Shown one piece after another: positions 23,301 to 31,722 of a stretch of 64,000 nt of DNA; position 1 is the first letter of the stretch, and each line of letters opens with the position of its first letter. A program made the translations under genes and the position numbers. The notes beneath the pieces were generated by a model. It worked only from the letters and a program-made list of their open reading frames with translations, searched no databases and was not told the origin of the DNA. The stretch is from Alitta virens (Eukaryota > Annelida > Polychaeta > Phyllodocida > Nereididae). Where the stretch lies: NCBI GenBank assembly GCA_932294295.1, contig OW028573.1, positions 54,749,829-54,813,828 on the forward strand. Direction: 5' to 3'.

Positions 23301-23366
23301 CAACTTACTCTTTTTCTTGGCAGTCAATCCAGAAGTACACAGCAACAGTAACAGTAACCATTTCAT
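4912..23366 (-). CDS. Secreted protein with Pro/Thr/Glu/Ser linker, five coding exons
   Basis: Spliced model: 23366-23309, 13492-13361, 9895-9822, 8193-7962, 5285-4912. These sum to 870 nt, 289 aa plus stop, with phases 1,1,0,1 agreeing at every junction. The protein starts MKWLLLLLLCTSGLTA, a clear signal peptide. An EPTPEPSS/EPTA repeat linker follows, then a part with six cysteines (ACPKFEF, GCKKGYIG, CDFYQGLC, FDCTIS, GVCIKL) ending GNPYGPWF. It is therefore probably secreted or extracellular. I do not recognise the family; CDFYQGLC slightly recalls MAM-domain starts, but the rest does not fit. Intron 1 (about 9.8 kb) holds two retroelements, both in antisense. The intron before the last exon uses a GC donor. 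An extra 63-nt exon at 8256-8318 would also keep frame. An upstream non-coding exon is expected, because the ATG exon is itself preceded by a splice acceptor. Confidence 0.65.
5309..5676. mobile_element. MITE family A, copy 3
   Basis: The body is bounded by TA on both sides (5307-5308 and 5677-5678). Its ends are CAGTTAATTTCATAAAA and TTTTAAATGAAGCTAACTG. It lies in the intron just before the terminal coding exon of the secreted-protein gene, 21 bp from the splice acceptor. Confidence 0.85.
5679..7049. other. Intron sequence, no feature recognised
   Basis: This AT-rich stretch lies between exons of the minus-strand secreted-protein gene. No exon, RNA or element end was identified. Confidence 0.5.
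7050..7500. repeat. Dispersed repeat R2, copy 1
   Basis: The blocks GAGTTCTGCTCCGGAAACGA (near 7470), CATGAAATGTATATCAAAATG and CAAAAGGCACCAACA are matched in order at about 25795-26190. No TIR or coding region is visible, so the class is unknown. Just to the right lies a CCGCCCG-rich stretch (7502-7530). Confidence 0.6.
7962..8193 (-). CDS. Secreted-protein gene, exon 4
   Basis: The 232-nt exon enters in phase 0 and leaves in phase 1. It encodes CDFYQGLCEDDFQQWSYYG and ends DTMKYQE. The acceptor is the second AG of tctagag; use of the first AG would create an early stop in phase 0. The donor reads GAAG|GCAAGT, a GC-AG type; reading through it gives a stop four codons later (7948-7950), so an alternative shorter C-terminus is possible. 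Confidence 0.65.
8256..8318 (-). CDS. Candidate extra 63-nt exon of the secreted-protein gene
   Basis: A good acceptor (ctctttaatctgttttag) and a GTAGGA donor bound 21 open codons in phase 0/0 (EFHTCLMVNSSLCLRNVFRLK less one residue at either end would be typical trimming error). It would fit between exons 3 and 4. The following intron would be only 62 nt, much shorter than the others, so this may be spurious or alternative. Confidence 0.3.
8355..8388. repeat. (AT)n microsatellite
   Basis: An uninterrupted AT dinucleotide run of about 34 bp inside an intron. Similar runs lie near 35540-35563 and 58856-58890. Confidence 0.9.
8390..9821. other. Intron sequence, no feature recognised
   Basis: It contains a C homopolymer near 8717-8731. 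I see no exon or mobile element with definable ends. Confidence 0.45.
9822..9895 (-). CDS. Secreted-protein gene, exon 3
   Basis: The 74-nt exon lies between acceptor aatttcag and donor AAG|GTGTGT, entering in phase 1 and leaving in phase 0. It encodes ESGSGCKKGYIGADETDLP and ends FDRSLK. Confidence 0.6.
10660..11312. repeat. Dispersed repeat R1, copy 1
   Basis: It shares long blocks with 24944-25484, including AGAACTACTCCTAAGCTGGG, GGAATATGCTTATACCTCTT and TAGGCTGCAGGGCC. In the second locus the same repeat continues into R2, so R1 and R2 may be parts of one longer element. No coding capacity was recognised. Confidence 0.7.
11313..12124. other. Intron sequence with possible traces of a retroelement
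   Basis: Near 11515-11640 two plus frames spell YVIPKIHKE and NRPVIALSLTKHL, vaguely like reverse-transcriptase fragments. The match is too short and too broken to name. Confidence 0.2.
12125..12308 (-). mobile_element. tRNA-derived SINE, copy 2
   Basis: The B box (GGGTTCGATCCCGG) and A box (TAGCTCAGTGGTAGCG) are read on the minus strand near 12260 and 12290, with the family body and tail down to about 12125. No clean TSD was found, so the ends are approximate. Confidence 0.8.
12809..12883 (-). mobile_element. tRNA-derived SINE, 5'-truncated copy
   Basis: Only the last 75 bp of the family are present, with no tRNA-like head. Yet it is flanked by a perfect 14-bp TSD, CAGGACTTTACTAG (12795-12808 and 12884-12897), so it was inserted in truncated form. 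Confidence 0.85.
12984..13339. mobile_element. MITE family B, copy 2
   Basis: It is inverted relative to copy 1. Shared blocks include TTGTATTTTTAAG, CAAGCAGGCAATTC and the terminal CATAATTAGGTCGCTTGGC...CACAGTG. The right end is only 21 bp from the 3' end of exon 2 of the secreted-protein gene. Confidence 0.65.
13361..13492 (-). CDS. Secreted-protein gene, exon 2 (EPTP repeat linker)
   Basis: The 132-nt exon lies between acceptor actctttttcag and donor G|GTAAGC, phase 1 on both sides. It encodes two and a half copies of a 12-residue unit (EPTPEPSSEPTA), then TPEPDACPKFEFG. The DNA unit is a 36-bp direct repeat, so linker length can change by replication slippage without loss of frame. The composition suggests an O-glycosylated or extended spacer, which is inference. 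Confidence 0.75.
13495..14289. other. Intron sequence; a minus-strand coding-like patch at 14147-14263
   Basis: On the minus strand 14263-14147 reads EYIEPWDTDGNKNPSF, then KHKPDLRGPQEALGG, with a possible GTAAAT donor. It looks protein-like, but I cannot place it in a gene (its phase does not fit the secreted-protein gene). It could be an exon or an element remnant. Nothing else was recognised. Confidence 0.25.
14572..16081 (+). pseudogene. Reverse transcriptase-RNase H, frameshifted
   Basis: Starting at the ATG at 14572, the frame gives the fingers region (VRLVHDLH), then shifts near 14870 to a second frame holding FLAKIDLQDAFKHVFIHP, LNFGLRSAPAIFD and the catalytic CYVDDFL box. A shift near 15270 continues into HVVEFLGIIIDT. 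RNase H follows, with YSDASDLGAGAW and, after another shift near 15700, HIDNMAVCNIL and IVADDLSRQ. The NFGLRSAP motif and the DASD/ADDLSR pair are characteristic of YR retroelements. Confidence 0.75.
16119..16340 (+). pseudogene. Tyrosine recombinase, N-terminal domain only
   Basis: The stretch ALVQEGLAPRTRRTYAGALK, RFRTFC, MRYIAFLHNQGLKGRSIKVYL matches the SAM-like core-binding domain of tyrosine recombinases. The frame then stops; a second frame continues briefly (HHINVPFQSHFSYL) and the Arg/His/Tyr catalytic domain is absent. Just upstream (16084-16119) is a T-rich stretch ending TTCCAG, which could be a genuine splice acceptor. Confidence 0.65.
16401..19914. other. Intron sequence, no feature recognised
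   Basis: AT-rich DNA within intron 1 of the secreted-protein gene. I see no exon, tRNA or element with definable ends. An A-run lies at about 19782-19803. Confidence 0.5.
19915..20414. mobile_element. MITE family A, copy 4 (longest)
   Basis: It starts CAGTAATAAGTTTCATAAAA after TA and ends GAAGCTAACTG. At 500 bp it is longer than copies 2 and 3 because of internal sequence around 20150-20240. Confidence 0.75.
20763..21378 (+). pseudogene. LINE ORF1 protein (coiled coil and RNA-binding domain)
   Basis: The frame reads RLETVETSLQLAESKYLKLS, a heptad-rich stretch, then ESQSRRDNLLLEGVPEPP, RIVRCHRLGP, RPRAIIMKFHWFRDKETVW and VLKEDFPKEINDRRNMLEPI. That order (coiled coil, RRM-like, C-terminal domain) is the one of L1-type ORF1 proteins (Transposase_22-like). 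These bind the element RNA as trimers in known elements. The 5' part is missing. The frame runs on to 21464, but its biological continuation moves into the next frame near 21380-21400, where NADAR begins. Confidence 0.7.
21403..21858 (+). pseudogene. NADAR (YbiA-like) domain fused to LINE ORF1
   Basis: The frame starts FALFGALCPLSNFHPSPFTV, continues YRWVEEYFCAMQA and ends FWGVGLGLGKEAV, GKNQLGKILMDIRSQYK and a stop. These are the hallmarks of the NADAR family, including the Glu in the VEEYF motif, the DKFWGVG turn and the NxLGxxLMxIR end; at about 150 residues it is full length. Known NADAR proteins cleave N-glycosidic bonds in riboflavin intermediates or remove ADP-ribose from guanine. It is one frameshift away from the upstream ORF1 (frame 1 has a stop at 21379-21381), so ORF1-NADAR was probably one polyprotein or two overlapping ORFs. 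The NADAR frame itself is undamaged. An activity of this copy is not implied. Confidence 0.85.
22208..22570 (+). pseudogene. PHD-type zinc finger, start of LINE ORF2
   Basis: The protein begins MVPDCYLCNRRL and shows CX2C, QCCYCN, AHLKC and WLCTRC, spacing that fits a PHD/RING-like finger. After it come LPFKHYDNDNDFL, LNPFELNEDEF and DHDPDLQYF, the usual linker just before the endonuclease in CR1/L2-like ORF2 proteins. PHD modules are known in CR1-like elements. The endonuclease itself is deleted. Confidence 0.65.
22571..22802 (+). pseudogene. C-terminal tail of LINE ORF2
   Basis: The frame shifts from the PHD part and reads FYEFYKRNNRVISRQTRRSN, KLYIPIAKSAL, INGAKYWNNIDDII and HTFKKRLKNHF before the stop. 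This tail follows the reverse transcriptase in CR1/L2/Rex-type elements. Its direct join to the PHD region marks a deletion of most of ORF2. Confidence 0.6.
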
Positions 23367-23378
23367 CGCAGCTGACCC
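23309..23378 (-). CDS. Secreted-protein gene, signal-peptide exon
   Basis: The acceptor gtgtgtttttgcag precedes 12 nt of 5' UTR, then ATG at 23366-23364. It encodes MKWLLLLLLCTSGLTAKKK with an uninterrupted Leu core, a textbook signal peptide, and ends at donor A|GTAAGT in phase 1. The coding part is 23309-23366. A further upstream exon must exist. Confidence 0.75.
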
Positions 23379-23789
23379 CTGCAAAAACACACAACAATAA
23401 CTACAAGGTAAAATTGCTAAATTAGAGAAGTTTACTTCAAAACATGACTTTTCAATATGAAAATCAGACGTTTATGAGAAAACACACCAGACTACTATGA
23501 TCGTAACAAATAACCAGCAAAATTTCTCATTTTTGGATTCAAAATAATCAGTTCACGATTGTTTTGGCGAGGCTCATTGAAATGTTTTAAAAAAGGTGTG
23601 CAATTATATGACCGCCAGTTTCATGAAAACTCCAGACTAGTTAGGGAAACATTGCCAAATTATGTAAAAGGAAGTGCAAGTATATTCTTTTATAATGGCT
23701 TCATGTAACGGACATGACAATGATTTCTTAATAATACATTATATTAATCTTGTCATAATGGCTAGCAACAAATGAGCCTAGCACTGGAT

Positions 23790-24460
23790 AGCTCAGTTGG
23801 ATGCACATTGGCCTGCTATTCAAGAGGAACTGGATTCAGATTCTCTATTTCTGAATAATATTTTTGCAAACATGTTATAAATAACAATGTTAAACAGAGC
23901 TACTGATTAGTCCAAAGAAAAAAAAATTGATATTGATTGAATGTAAGCAAAACAAATTGTTCTAGGGAGTACAGTGCCAAGTTAGCTCAGTTGGTAGAGT
24001 GCTTGCCTTTTGTAGCTGTTCTTCTGGGACCTGGGTACAAGTCAACTCTAGATCGTGCATCTTTATTCATAGATTTTTTCTATGAATAGAAATGCACAAT
24101 GTACCTTAGTTTTTTAACATCTGATAACATTATCAACAATGCCAAAATAACTTGATCCTCCTTTAATTTTATACCACTTATAAGGGTAACTGTCATCAAT
24201 TAATGAATGATACATCCAGAGAGTTCCACCACACCAATCCACAAATATATATGGATTACATTGTAATGTTGCATGACTTGATAAAAGTGGCTTCACTATT
24301 CCAACCAATTAATTTTGTTTGATTATACTAAGACGAGGCTACCTTGTATCTACATGACTGGCTGGTTTAGTCACTGTAGTGGTTAGGGTGTAGGACTGTT
24401 AGACTTGGGTTGGGTAGGTAGTTAGGTAGGTAGGTTGAAGGTTTAAACCCAGCTGGGGAC
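23790..24460 (+). other. Three tRNA-like remnants (A/B-box pairs)
   Basis: Near 23797 TAGCTCAGTTGG is followed by GGATTCAGATTC; near 23982 TAGCTCAGTTGGTAGAG is followed by GGGTACAAGTC; near 24365 a weak A box is followed by GGTTTAAACCC. None folds into a convincing tRNA by eye. They could be heads of another SINE family or tRNA pseudogenes. Confidence 0.3.
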
Positions 24461-24943
24461 AATCATGAACATTACGTTTGAAAAACGTTTTTGTGTTTGT
24501 TTGGATATGTCAGTGACCATGGAAAGAATGTTCACTGATCTTGATGGACAATGTAGGCTAAATAGCAACAAAGGCATACCTCATATGCACATACACAAAA
24601 TCACAAATTTACCCTCCTGATGTACCATATACTGCTCTCTGCCAATTACACCAGCTGTTTTGCCTATGAAAAGCTTTGTGTACGAACATACTTACAAGAC
24701 AGCAAAATGGGTTATTGTCTGTGTAGGCAATATTTATTTCTAACTTTGACAGTTCCAAGAAAACTTGAGCCATGCTGCTCTTATTGATGCTTACCTAAAC
24801 ATACCAAAGCTCCCCAATACATGAGATGTAGTTTTTGTAATGGTTTATTAATTTTGCTCCCTAAACATTCAGAAGATGGGACAGAATATCAATCACACAT
24901 ACCATTCAAATTTTTGCTGACAGCTTGGCTGTTTCCGAGAAAT

Positions 24944-26176
24944 GCCTATTTTTAGAACTACTCCTAAGCTGGGGTGGAGTTAATTAGACAGCTGTACTCT
25001 CCAACAAAGCATGGGAATATGCTTATACCTCTTTATGTTGCTAATATATGAAACATCACAATTACAACTTTTAACATAGGCTGCAGGGCCAGTAAATTAC
25101 CTGCTCAGTCGCAGAAAATCAATATTGTTCAAAAAGACCCATATATCTTAAAAGGCGAATGGATGTGGGGTCGATTTAAATTTCATAACTCAACCTTGCT
25201 TATGCAAGATGACATAATAACACACGTTCACAGCATGTAATTGCAGGCCTATTTGAGGATTTAGAAAATTTCAGTAGCCAAACGAGGAAAATATAAACTC
25301 TCATTATTTAAAACACATTTCTCAGTCATATGACAAAAAGGATTAGGCATTTAATTGTCTTACTGTATGGATGTCATTGTCTACTGTATGGGTTCAAGTG
25401 AAGAAAATGAAACGATTCAGATTTTTTTCTAATTTCCCCATTATTATGGGAAATTCTGTAACAAGTGTCGAAATTAAGCTTTAAAAGGTTGAAGTACTAA
25501 AAAAGTAGTATCTTGGTTGTGGAGCTTTAAAATAAAAGGAATTTTTCGTATTTTCCCTTCATTATGATATTTCTATATTACTTAAGCTTTAATGGAACCC
25601 CCAAGGGGTAGGGATGGAAAATGAATTTGTATTGATGGTTCAGGCCAGGTATATTTTTCATTCACTATATCCCACATACAAAGAATAGAATGAGGTGATC
25701 AAATATGAAGTTGCATTTTTATATGCTCAATTCTGCATTATTGTTGATGTCATTGTAAATTATGTGAATGAGTAGTATGTTGTAAAACCAATAATTTTAG
25801 CAATTTTTTTTTCAGATTTTCCCTTATTGTAAAACAAGTATGACATGTATGTCAATATGAAGTTTAAAAGTTAAAGTACTATAATTTAGACCTGTAAATG
25901 TGAGATTTCATCCATGTAGGGCTAATAGCATCTCAGACGTGGGTGGAGTCAAGGAAAAATACAGATTTTAAAATGTTCTCCTTCATATGACAATTGAATT
26001 TATGGCCAAGAACAGCTCCGGAAACGAAACAATTATAATTTTTTTCAGTTTTTCCTTAATTTCGTAAAAGATAGCGGAAACATGTCAGTGTGACTATCAA
26101 AAGGCACAATTGGACCAGAAGGAATAGTAATATACCAAATTTGATCAAGGTATATGCAGAAGTGTCCGAGTTCTGC
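24944..26176. repeat. Dispersed repeat R1 + R2, copy 2
   Basis: 24944-25484 matches 10660-11312 and 25795-26176 matches 7050-7500, in the same orientation. Here the two lie together, which suggests one element of about 1.2 kb of which the other loci keep parts. A SINE is inserted at its right edge in the sequence TCCGGAAATGAAGTG. Confidence 0.6.
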
Positions 26177-26191
26177 TCCGGAAATGAAGTG

Positions 26192-26385
26192 TGTGTGTGT
26201 GTGTGTGTGTGATTAGGGCTTTACGGCCTGTATTTCTGCACCAGTTGGGCTAATTAGGACAGGCAGAGACCATGGCAATGAGACGCAGGATGAAACAGCC
26301 ATCCAACTTAGGCTCGACCTGGAATCTAACCCAGGACCCAGCGGTTGGAAGCCCAGAGCACTACCTCTGAGCTAGGCCCCCGCCT
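26192..26385 (-). mobile_element. tRNA-derived SINE, copy 3
   Basis: It is flanked by a perfect 15-bp TSD, TCCGGAAATGAAGTG (26177-26191 and 26386-26400). The 3' tail (plus-strand left side) is a TG/CA dinucleotide run, unlike the other copies. The head shows A and B boxes on the minus strand near 26360 and 26325. Confidence 0.9.
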
Positions 26386-26400
26386 TCCGGAAATGAAGTG

Positions 26401-27416
26401 CAACACTCGCTCGCTGCCGTACGGACATCATTATGCTATAGTAACTAAAATACTCGTTTGCCAAGGAAAAAAAAACGAAAAAAATTCTGTTGATCACCGG
26501 ATAGGCATTATTAACATAAAACTGCCACATGTATATAATTATGTACAAATATAATCACTTATGTAGTCCTAAGAAACAGCCATTCGTGAGCATTAGTTAG
26601 GCAATGCAACCTCTATCATACATCATGTACACTGTATGTACAATTGTACATGCGGTATATCATTACATTTGCATAGACATACCTAAAACCAAATCCATTC
26701 CATCCATAACTTAGCTAACTCAAATCTTCAATGATCACAGCTCTGCAGTCCTAAAATTGTAGCGGTTGTAACTAAACCTATATTTCCAGTCATTTTGACA
26801 AAAAATAAATGATTTAAATACTTCTCCCCAAAATTATATTTACATGTTATTGACTCACAAACTCACCTGTTTTAACCTTGCTCAAAATGATCAGAAATGA
26901 GACATGCAATTTTGCTATAACAATGACACAATCGTAACCTTGCCCTATAATTTCAACTTTATGATTTTCCCTTACAATGTAGATGACCACTGATATTTTT
27001 AACTAATATCAGCTGGGGAAAAAAGAAAAAAAAAAAAAAACACATCACAATGGTGAAATTAAAACGAAGAAAACAACCCTTACCGAGGGTAGAACTTATA
27101 ATATATAATCAGTGACGAATTCTAGACGGATTTTGAGGAAGAGCTCTTGGTAAACAAATCCACGTGAAGGGAAGAGGTTTGCATCTGGACATACATTGAA
27201 ATGAAAGTGATGCATATCTCCGAAGATACAGCTGTTTGCTGTATACAGCCATCATATCAAGTCACTAAATCACAATTTAACACTATTGTTCGAAATCGAT
27301 AAAAAAAAACGTGTTTACAACTGGAGACGAGGTTTTACTTAAGATACATTTACAGCCAATTAAGCAGTTTCGTTGCAGGAAAGTTAAAAATTTCACTGAT
27401 AATGCCATCTACCAAC
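26401..27416. other. Intergenic stretch, no feature recognised
   Basis: It would hold the upstream part of the secreted-protein gene if that gene extends this far. I see no clear exon or promoter. Confidence 0.4.
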
Positions 27417-27687
27417 TGGGAGTAGCTATAACTGGCTAAAGCCAGCTGCTTTTGTCTACTCCTAGCTTATAGTAGGCTTACACCAAAAATATAAACCTTA
27501 TTTAATGTATAGAATTACTCTGGTAAAATACTGCATGTACAGAGTACTTTTAGATCCGGCTTTGAGTACCAGCTTTAGCCAGCTATAGCCAGACAGTTCT
27601 GTTTAGTGTCAGGTAGAATCACATAGCAGAAGTTATCTAGCTTTGTCTAGGTTTAATTGGACAGGCTGTTTTTAATGAAACTAACTG
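27417..27687. mobile_element. MITE family A, copy 5 (left end lost)
   Basis: It has family blocks (TATAACTGGCTAAAGCCAGC; TTTTAGATCCGGCTTTGAG) and the intact right TIR TTTTAATGAAACTAACTG followed by TA at 27688-27689. Confidence 0.75.
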
Positions 27688-28182
27688 TATAAAGGTATTT
27701 CCCTTCCATCTGTACAGTTATGACATAAAGGTACTTTTTCCAGCACTAGAAGACATTATTTTACTGGTACAAAATGGCTGGATATGATCAGCCAGCTGAG
27801 AATAGCATAGATTGACGTCATGTATGGGATAATATGGAGTTAATTTTATCATCCAATCATGTGTTAAAGCAATTGGCCAATACTAAATGTCGTTGAGTAA
27901 TGTATTAATCACTCCACGTGCGTAGGTTAGCTGGCCTGTCTTGCCTTATGTTACATGTTTTATGACTAACTACTTGTCACAAGACAAGTAGTAAGTTGTG
28001 TAACAAACAATCGACTCTATTAATTGTTCGCCCCACAAGACAGGTTTAACACGAACTACATGAAGAATGTTTCAATTGGATAGGACTTCTATGAATACTT
28101 CTCAGCCAAGCGAAGCTTAGATGTGTGCTGGGGATTATTGTCTTGCTGTAACACTAATTATTCCCAATTATTTTGCATCCAG

Positions 28183-28353
28183 ATAGAAAGTCTCTACAGA
28201 GTAATAGCCTCCTTTATTGAGAATTCGTTTAAACAATATCCCCTGCTTTTTCTCCACCAAAACATCCCTCATACCATCATCCTTGTGTTTCACAGTTGGT
28301 GTTATGCACTGTTTATTGAAATGCTCACGGACATCTAAAATTTCGCACATACA
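28183..28353 (-). pseudogene. Tc1/mariner-like transposase fragment
   Basis: The frame reads REHFNKQCITPTVKHKDDGM, then KKQGILFKRILNKGGYYSV. This lines up with the Tc1 transposase stretch around ..C..PTVKHGGG..MVWG and ..I.G.M...Y..IL. The GGG and WG positions are lost, and no flanking domain was found, so it is a small decayed fragment. It stays open for 79 codons by chance or by recent decay. Confidence 0.45.
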
Positions 28354-28569
28354 TTCTTCATTGACTATGTAGTTAATGAAATATGTTAATAAAATAGCAT
28401 AGATCATGTGATTTAAATTCTGAATTTTATCAGCACAAGTGATTCCAATAAAATATCTCTACATCTATCACATAAAAATACTAATATGGAGATTTGATGA
28501 TACAAACATACAAATAACTTTATTGTCACATTCACTTCCATATACATATTATACATTGGTGAATATATT

Positions 28570-28707
28570 ATATAACATACCCAGATAGCATTCCAAATCG
28601 GGCCAGTGTCGTTTCTATATAGGCCACTGTCGGTACAGCATCGTTTTGAAGTCACCAACGTCGCGTCAACGCTGAAACAATTTGGAATGTTTTCTGGGTA
28701 TAACATA
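28570..28707. mobile_element. Short TIR element of about 138 bp
   Basis: Left end ATAACATACCCAGATAGCAT and right end ATGTTTTCTGGGTATAACAT are imperfect inverted repeats running on into TTCCAAAT. The centre has no coding sequence. Confidence 0.55.
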
Positions 28708-29243
28708 TATGATATATATTGTGTGTGAATTATATTTAACGACATGTTAACCTGATAGGTCAGTCAAGCCTGGACTCTGAAGTAGGCATGTCAAACAAGG
28801 TAGGGAGATGGTGTGCATTGCAGTCTTGGCCATTGGCTTTCGAGGTCTTTACCCAGTATTGCCACGAGGAGGCCAAGGACAGATAGCAGAAAAATGCTTT
28901 GATTCCATAAGGCATGGCGGTTTCTTTAGTTGTGGGACGTGCTGCCTCCGTATCATTGGTATTTTCTGTATAAATGGCATAAATCCTCTTATGATTCTGC
29001 TTCATGAAATGGTATGTTTGTCACCAATTTCGGGGATGTCTTTTCTCCTGGTTTATGTACTTTTATGGAAGTCTGTTGGTACACCTCTTCAGTTCTGTTC
29101 AATGGATTGTATACCATTTAGTAAGACCTATATTAAAAGTCTGTACTCAGCACACGGTAAAATAATAAAAAAAATTCGGGGTTACAGTAAACATAATCAT
29201 CATAGTTATCTACTTAGTGCTGTGCATATTATTGATCATGATC

Positions 29244-29531
29244 AAATTTAGTGTGCCTTGATTAATAAAGGTAACTTTCAACTGTTTGATAGCATCTTAG
29301 AATATTGCAAATTTGACAGACATTGCAACTTTAATTGTTATTTATTTGTCTTTTTTCCCCCTCATCTTTGGGGGTTTCAATGAATAAAAAAAAGCAATTC
29401 ATAAAGCAATATCAATGGACTCAGGTGTGCTCTTTATTATTTAAAGTTGCACTGTCTGTCAAATTTGCAATTTTCTAAGATGCTATCAAACAGTTTAAAA
29501 TTACCTTTATTAATCAAGGCACACTAAATTT
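29244..29531. mobile_element. Foldback element with about 88-bp arms
   Basis: The arm 29244-29332 (AAATTTAGTGTGCCTTGATT...TTTGATAGCATCTTAGAA...) is repeated inverted at 29443-29531 with few mismatches. The spacer is about 110 bp. The outer sequence TATTTAGTGTGCCTTGAT recurs at about 51506-51523, so the end belongs to a family. Confidence 0.8.
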
Positions 29532-29899
29532 GTGTGAATTAATGATTTTATAAGACATTAATTACTTAAAAATAAATATGTAATGGTGAAAAATATCATG
29601 AGACAAGAAGGCAGTATTGATTTATATTATTATTTTAATGTGCAAATTTGACAGACAGTGCACATTTAAGCTGAACTTGTACAAATTGAAGCAGATATGA
29701 AATTAAGCCGGTAGATTTGTAACATGGTGTGAACTCTTAGCCTTATCATCTCATCATTCTGTCTGTCCCCGCTGGCATGGTCTAATCAGGCCAGACATGA
29801 ACTTAAGCGACAGGTAAGGCAGAACAATTGCTTTGTTTCAAACATGTCACATTGTAAAATTTGCTCTTTATGAACAAAAAATCTAATAGACTACGTAAA

Positions 29900-31570
29900 C
29901 CATAATAAGATTCACTCTAGTGTCCCAAATACTGCATTTAAATGTGGGGTATGCCTTGTGTTATGTCGACATTCGGTTTTTTCAGGAAGCATGTATTTAG
30001 ATATCACATTTTAAAAAGTGTCAATCCTGAACACAGTGTGGACTCAGTTCCACTGCAATGCAGTTTTCAGTTTTGCAGAAATGTGTGAAAACCTGAAGAA
30101 CCACTTGACTCATTTAAAGAACCATATAAAGGATAGTGATCAGACACAATGTCCTTTCGATCATTGTCTTAATGTCTTTTCAATTGTCACTTCGTTTACA
30201 GCTCATTTAAGTAGGTGCCACAGAAATTGGACCTCAAAAATAACTCCATAACTACTGATTTATTCAGATCTTTACACCAGTATTGAACCCAGTGGAGTAG
30301 AGAATACAATGTATGAAGCTGGTAGTGTGTGATGGCATTCTTTGTGATGACAATGAAGTTGATGATGAGAGGCCTTCATTTACCATTGATGAATTGCGTC
30401 ATGCAGTGAAAGAATAATATGCACTAGAGTTCATAAAACAAATGGTGCACCATGTGCCTGCTAAAGTAATTGACACAATTGCGCAGGAAATACTTTATCA
30501 ATCAACTTGAGCAATTTGGAGGGTCATATCAGAATAATATTTGCAGTGTATTGTGCACATTATGGCACCTCATTGCCATCGGAGTTGATTGAAAACATAC
30601 TATCACTCCTAAAACCAGATGCTGTAACATACCCTTCAGATCCTACATCTGGGGATCTCACATCAATAAAAAGTTGGGAAGACTTTTTATAACTCTGAAT
30701 TCAACTATAATCAACCAGTATCTTACATTTTGGTGCACCAGATGCAAAGTCTCACTTCCATTATGTTCCACTACTGGCATCACTTAAAAGGCGTGTACTA
30801 TGTATGTGATTATGTTGAATGACATCATAGAATATGTCGAAATGAGGTCCCAAACATTTCCGACAGCTCAGTTAAAGCCCATGGCAAACATCATTATTTG
30901 ACCCACTATCCCAAGCTGACAATGTCATGTGGTCCCTTAATACGTCTATGGACCCTGAGATTTGAAAGTAAACATTCGTACTTTAGCAGTATGTCAGGTC
31001 ATCAAAAAATTTCAAAATGTCAATATCTTCAAGCACTGTACTCCAAAGGGACACTTTTTTATTTAGAGATCCCATTTCAGTTGATTCTTTGCTCCTCTTG
31101 CAACCACATATTTTTAGTTCAGAAATTCAAAAAGCTATTCAGATGTTACCACAAAACAAAGCTTACCATGTACCCAATAAACTTTCTCTTAATGGCATTT
31201 GTTACAGTGCAAGATGTGTAATTTTGCCAAATAAACGTGAAGAGCAATATTTTGTGGGGGGAATAGGTTTTTTGATTGTAAGTCAAGAGAACAATATATA
31301 TTATGTTGTCAAATGTTCGGTATCTTGGAAGTCCAGACGAATGACAAACCAGAAACGTGTGTGAGTCACTGAATGCTACTTTCTGTGTATCCACTTAAAC
31401 TGTACACTTATTCTGCTCGTCAGTTTCTTGAGTTGAAACACAACACATAGAAAAGTAAATTTATTGTCATTGTTTCAGATGTCAGACTCATCGCTGAAAG
31501 ATTAAATCCTAAGCCTACTTCCTGGCCGGAGTAATATTGACGATGTCATCACACAACTGACTGGTAAGGG
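29900..31570 (+). pseudogene. Decayed C2H2 zinc-finger gene of a dispersed family
   Basis: Across several frames 29935-30250 reads FKCGVCLVLC, then ENLKNHLTHLKNHIKDSD and CPFDHCLNVFSIVTSFTAHL followed by SRCHR, a C2H2-type finger. Further on come coding-like pieces (30507-30692, 31017-31220) with many stops. The arrangement recalls repetitive uncharacterised metazoan proteins with CPF..C...F....SF..HLSR fingers. The limits and unity of the block are uncertain. Confidence 0.4.
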
Positions 31571-31722
31571 CTTGTTTGAAGTGGCAGATTAGAATATTTG
31601 GAGCCAGAGAAAGATCTCTCAGCAGTCTTGATGGTTTCTTCTCAGCTCTTGGATGGTTGCATTTGTATTCAAATCATGTGATGAGCATTGATATGTAATC
31701 ATACTGCAAGCTTTTGTTTTTT

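Noticed and set aside
28808..29251. 147-codon plus frame
   Set aside because: No domain is seen, its end runs into the foldback element, and its composition looks like chance in a GC-richer patch.
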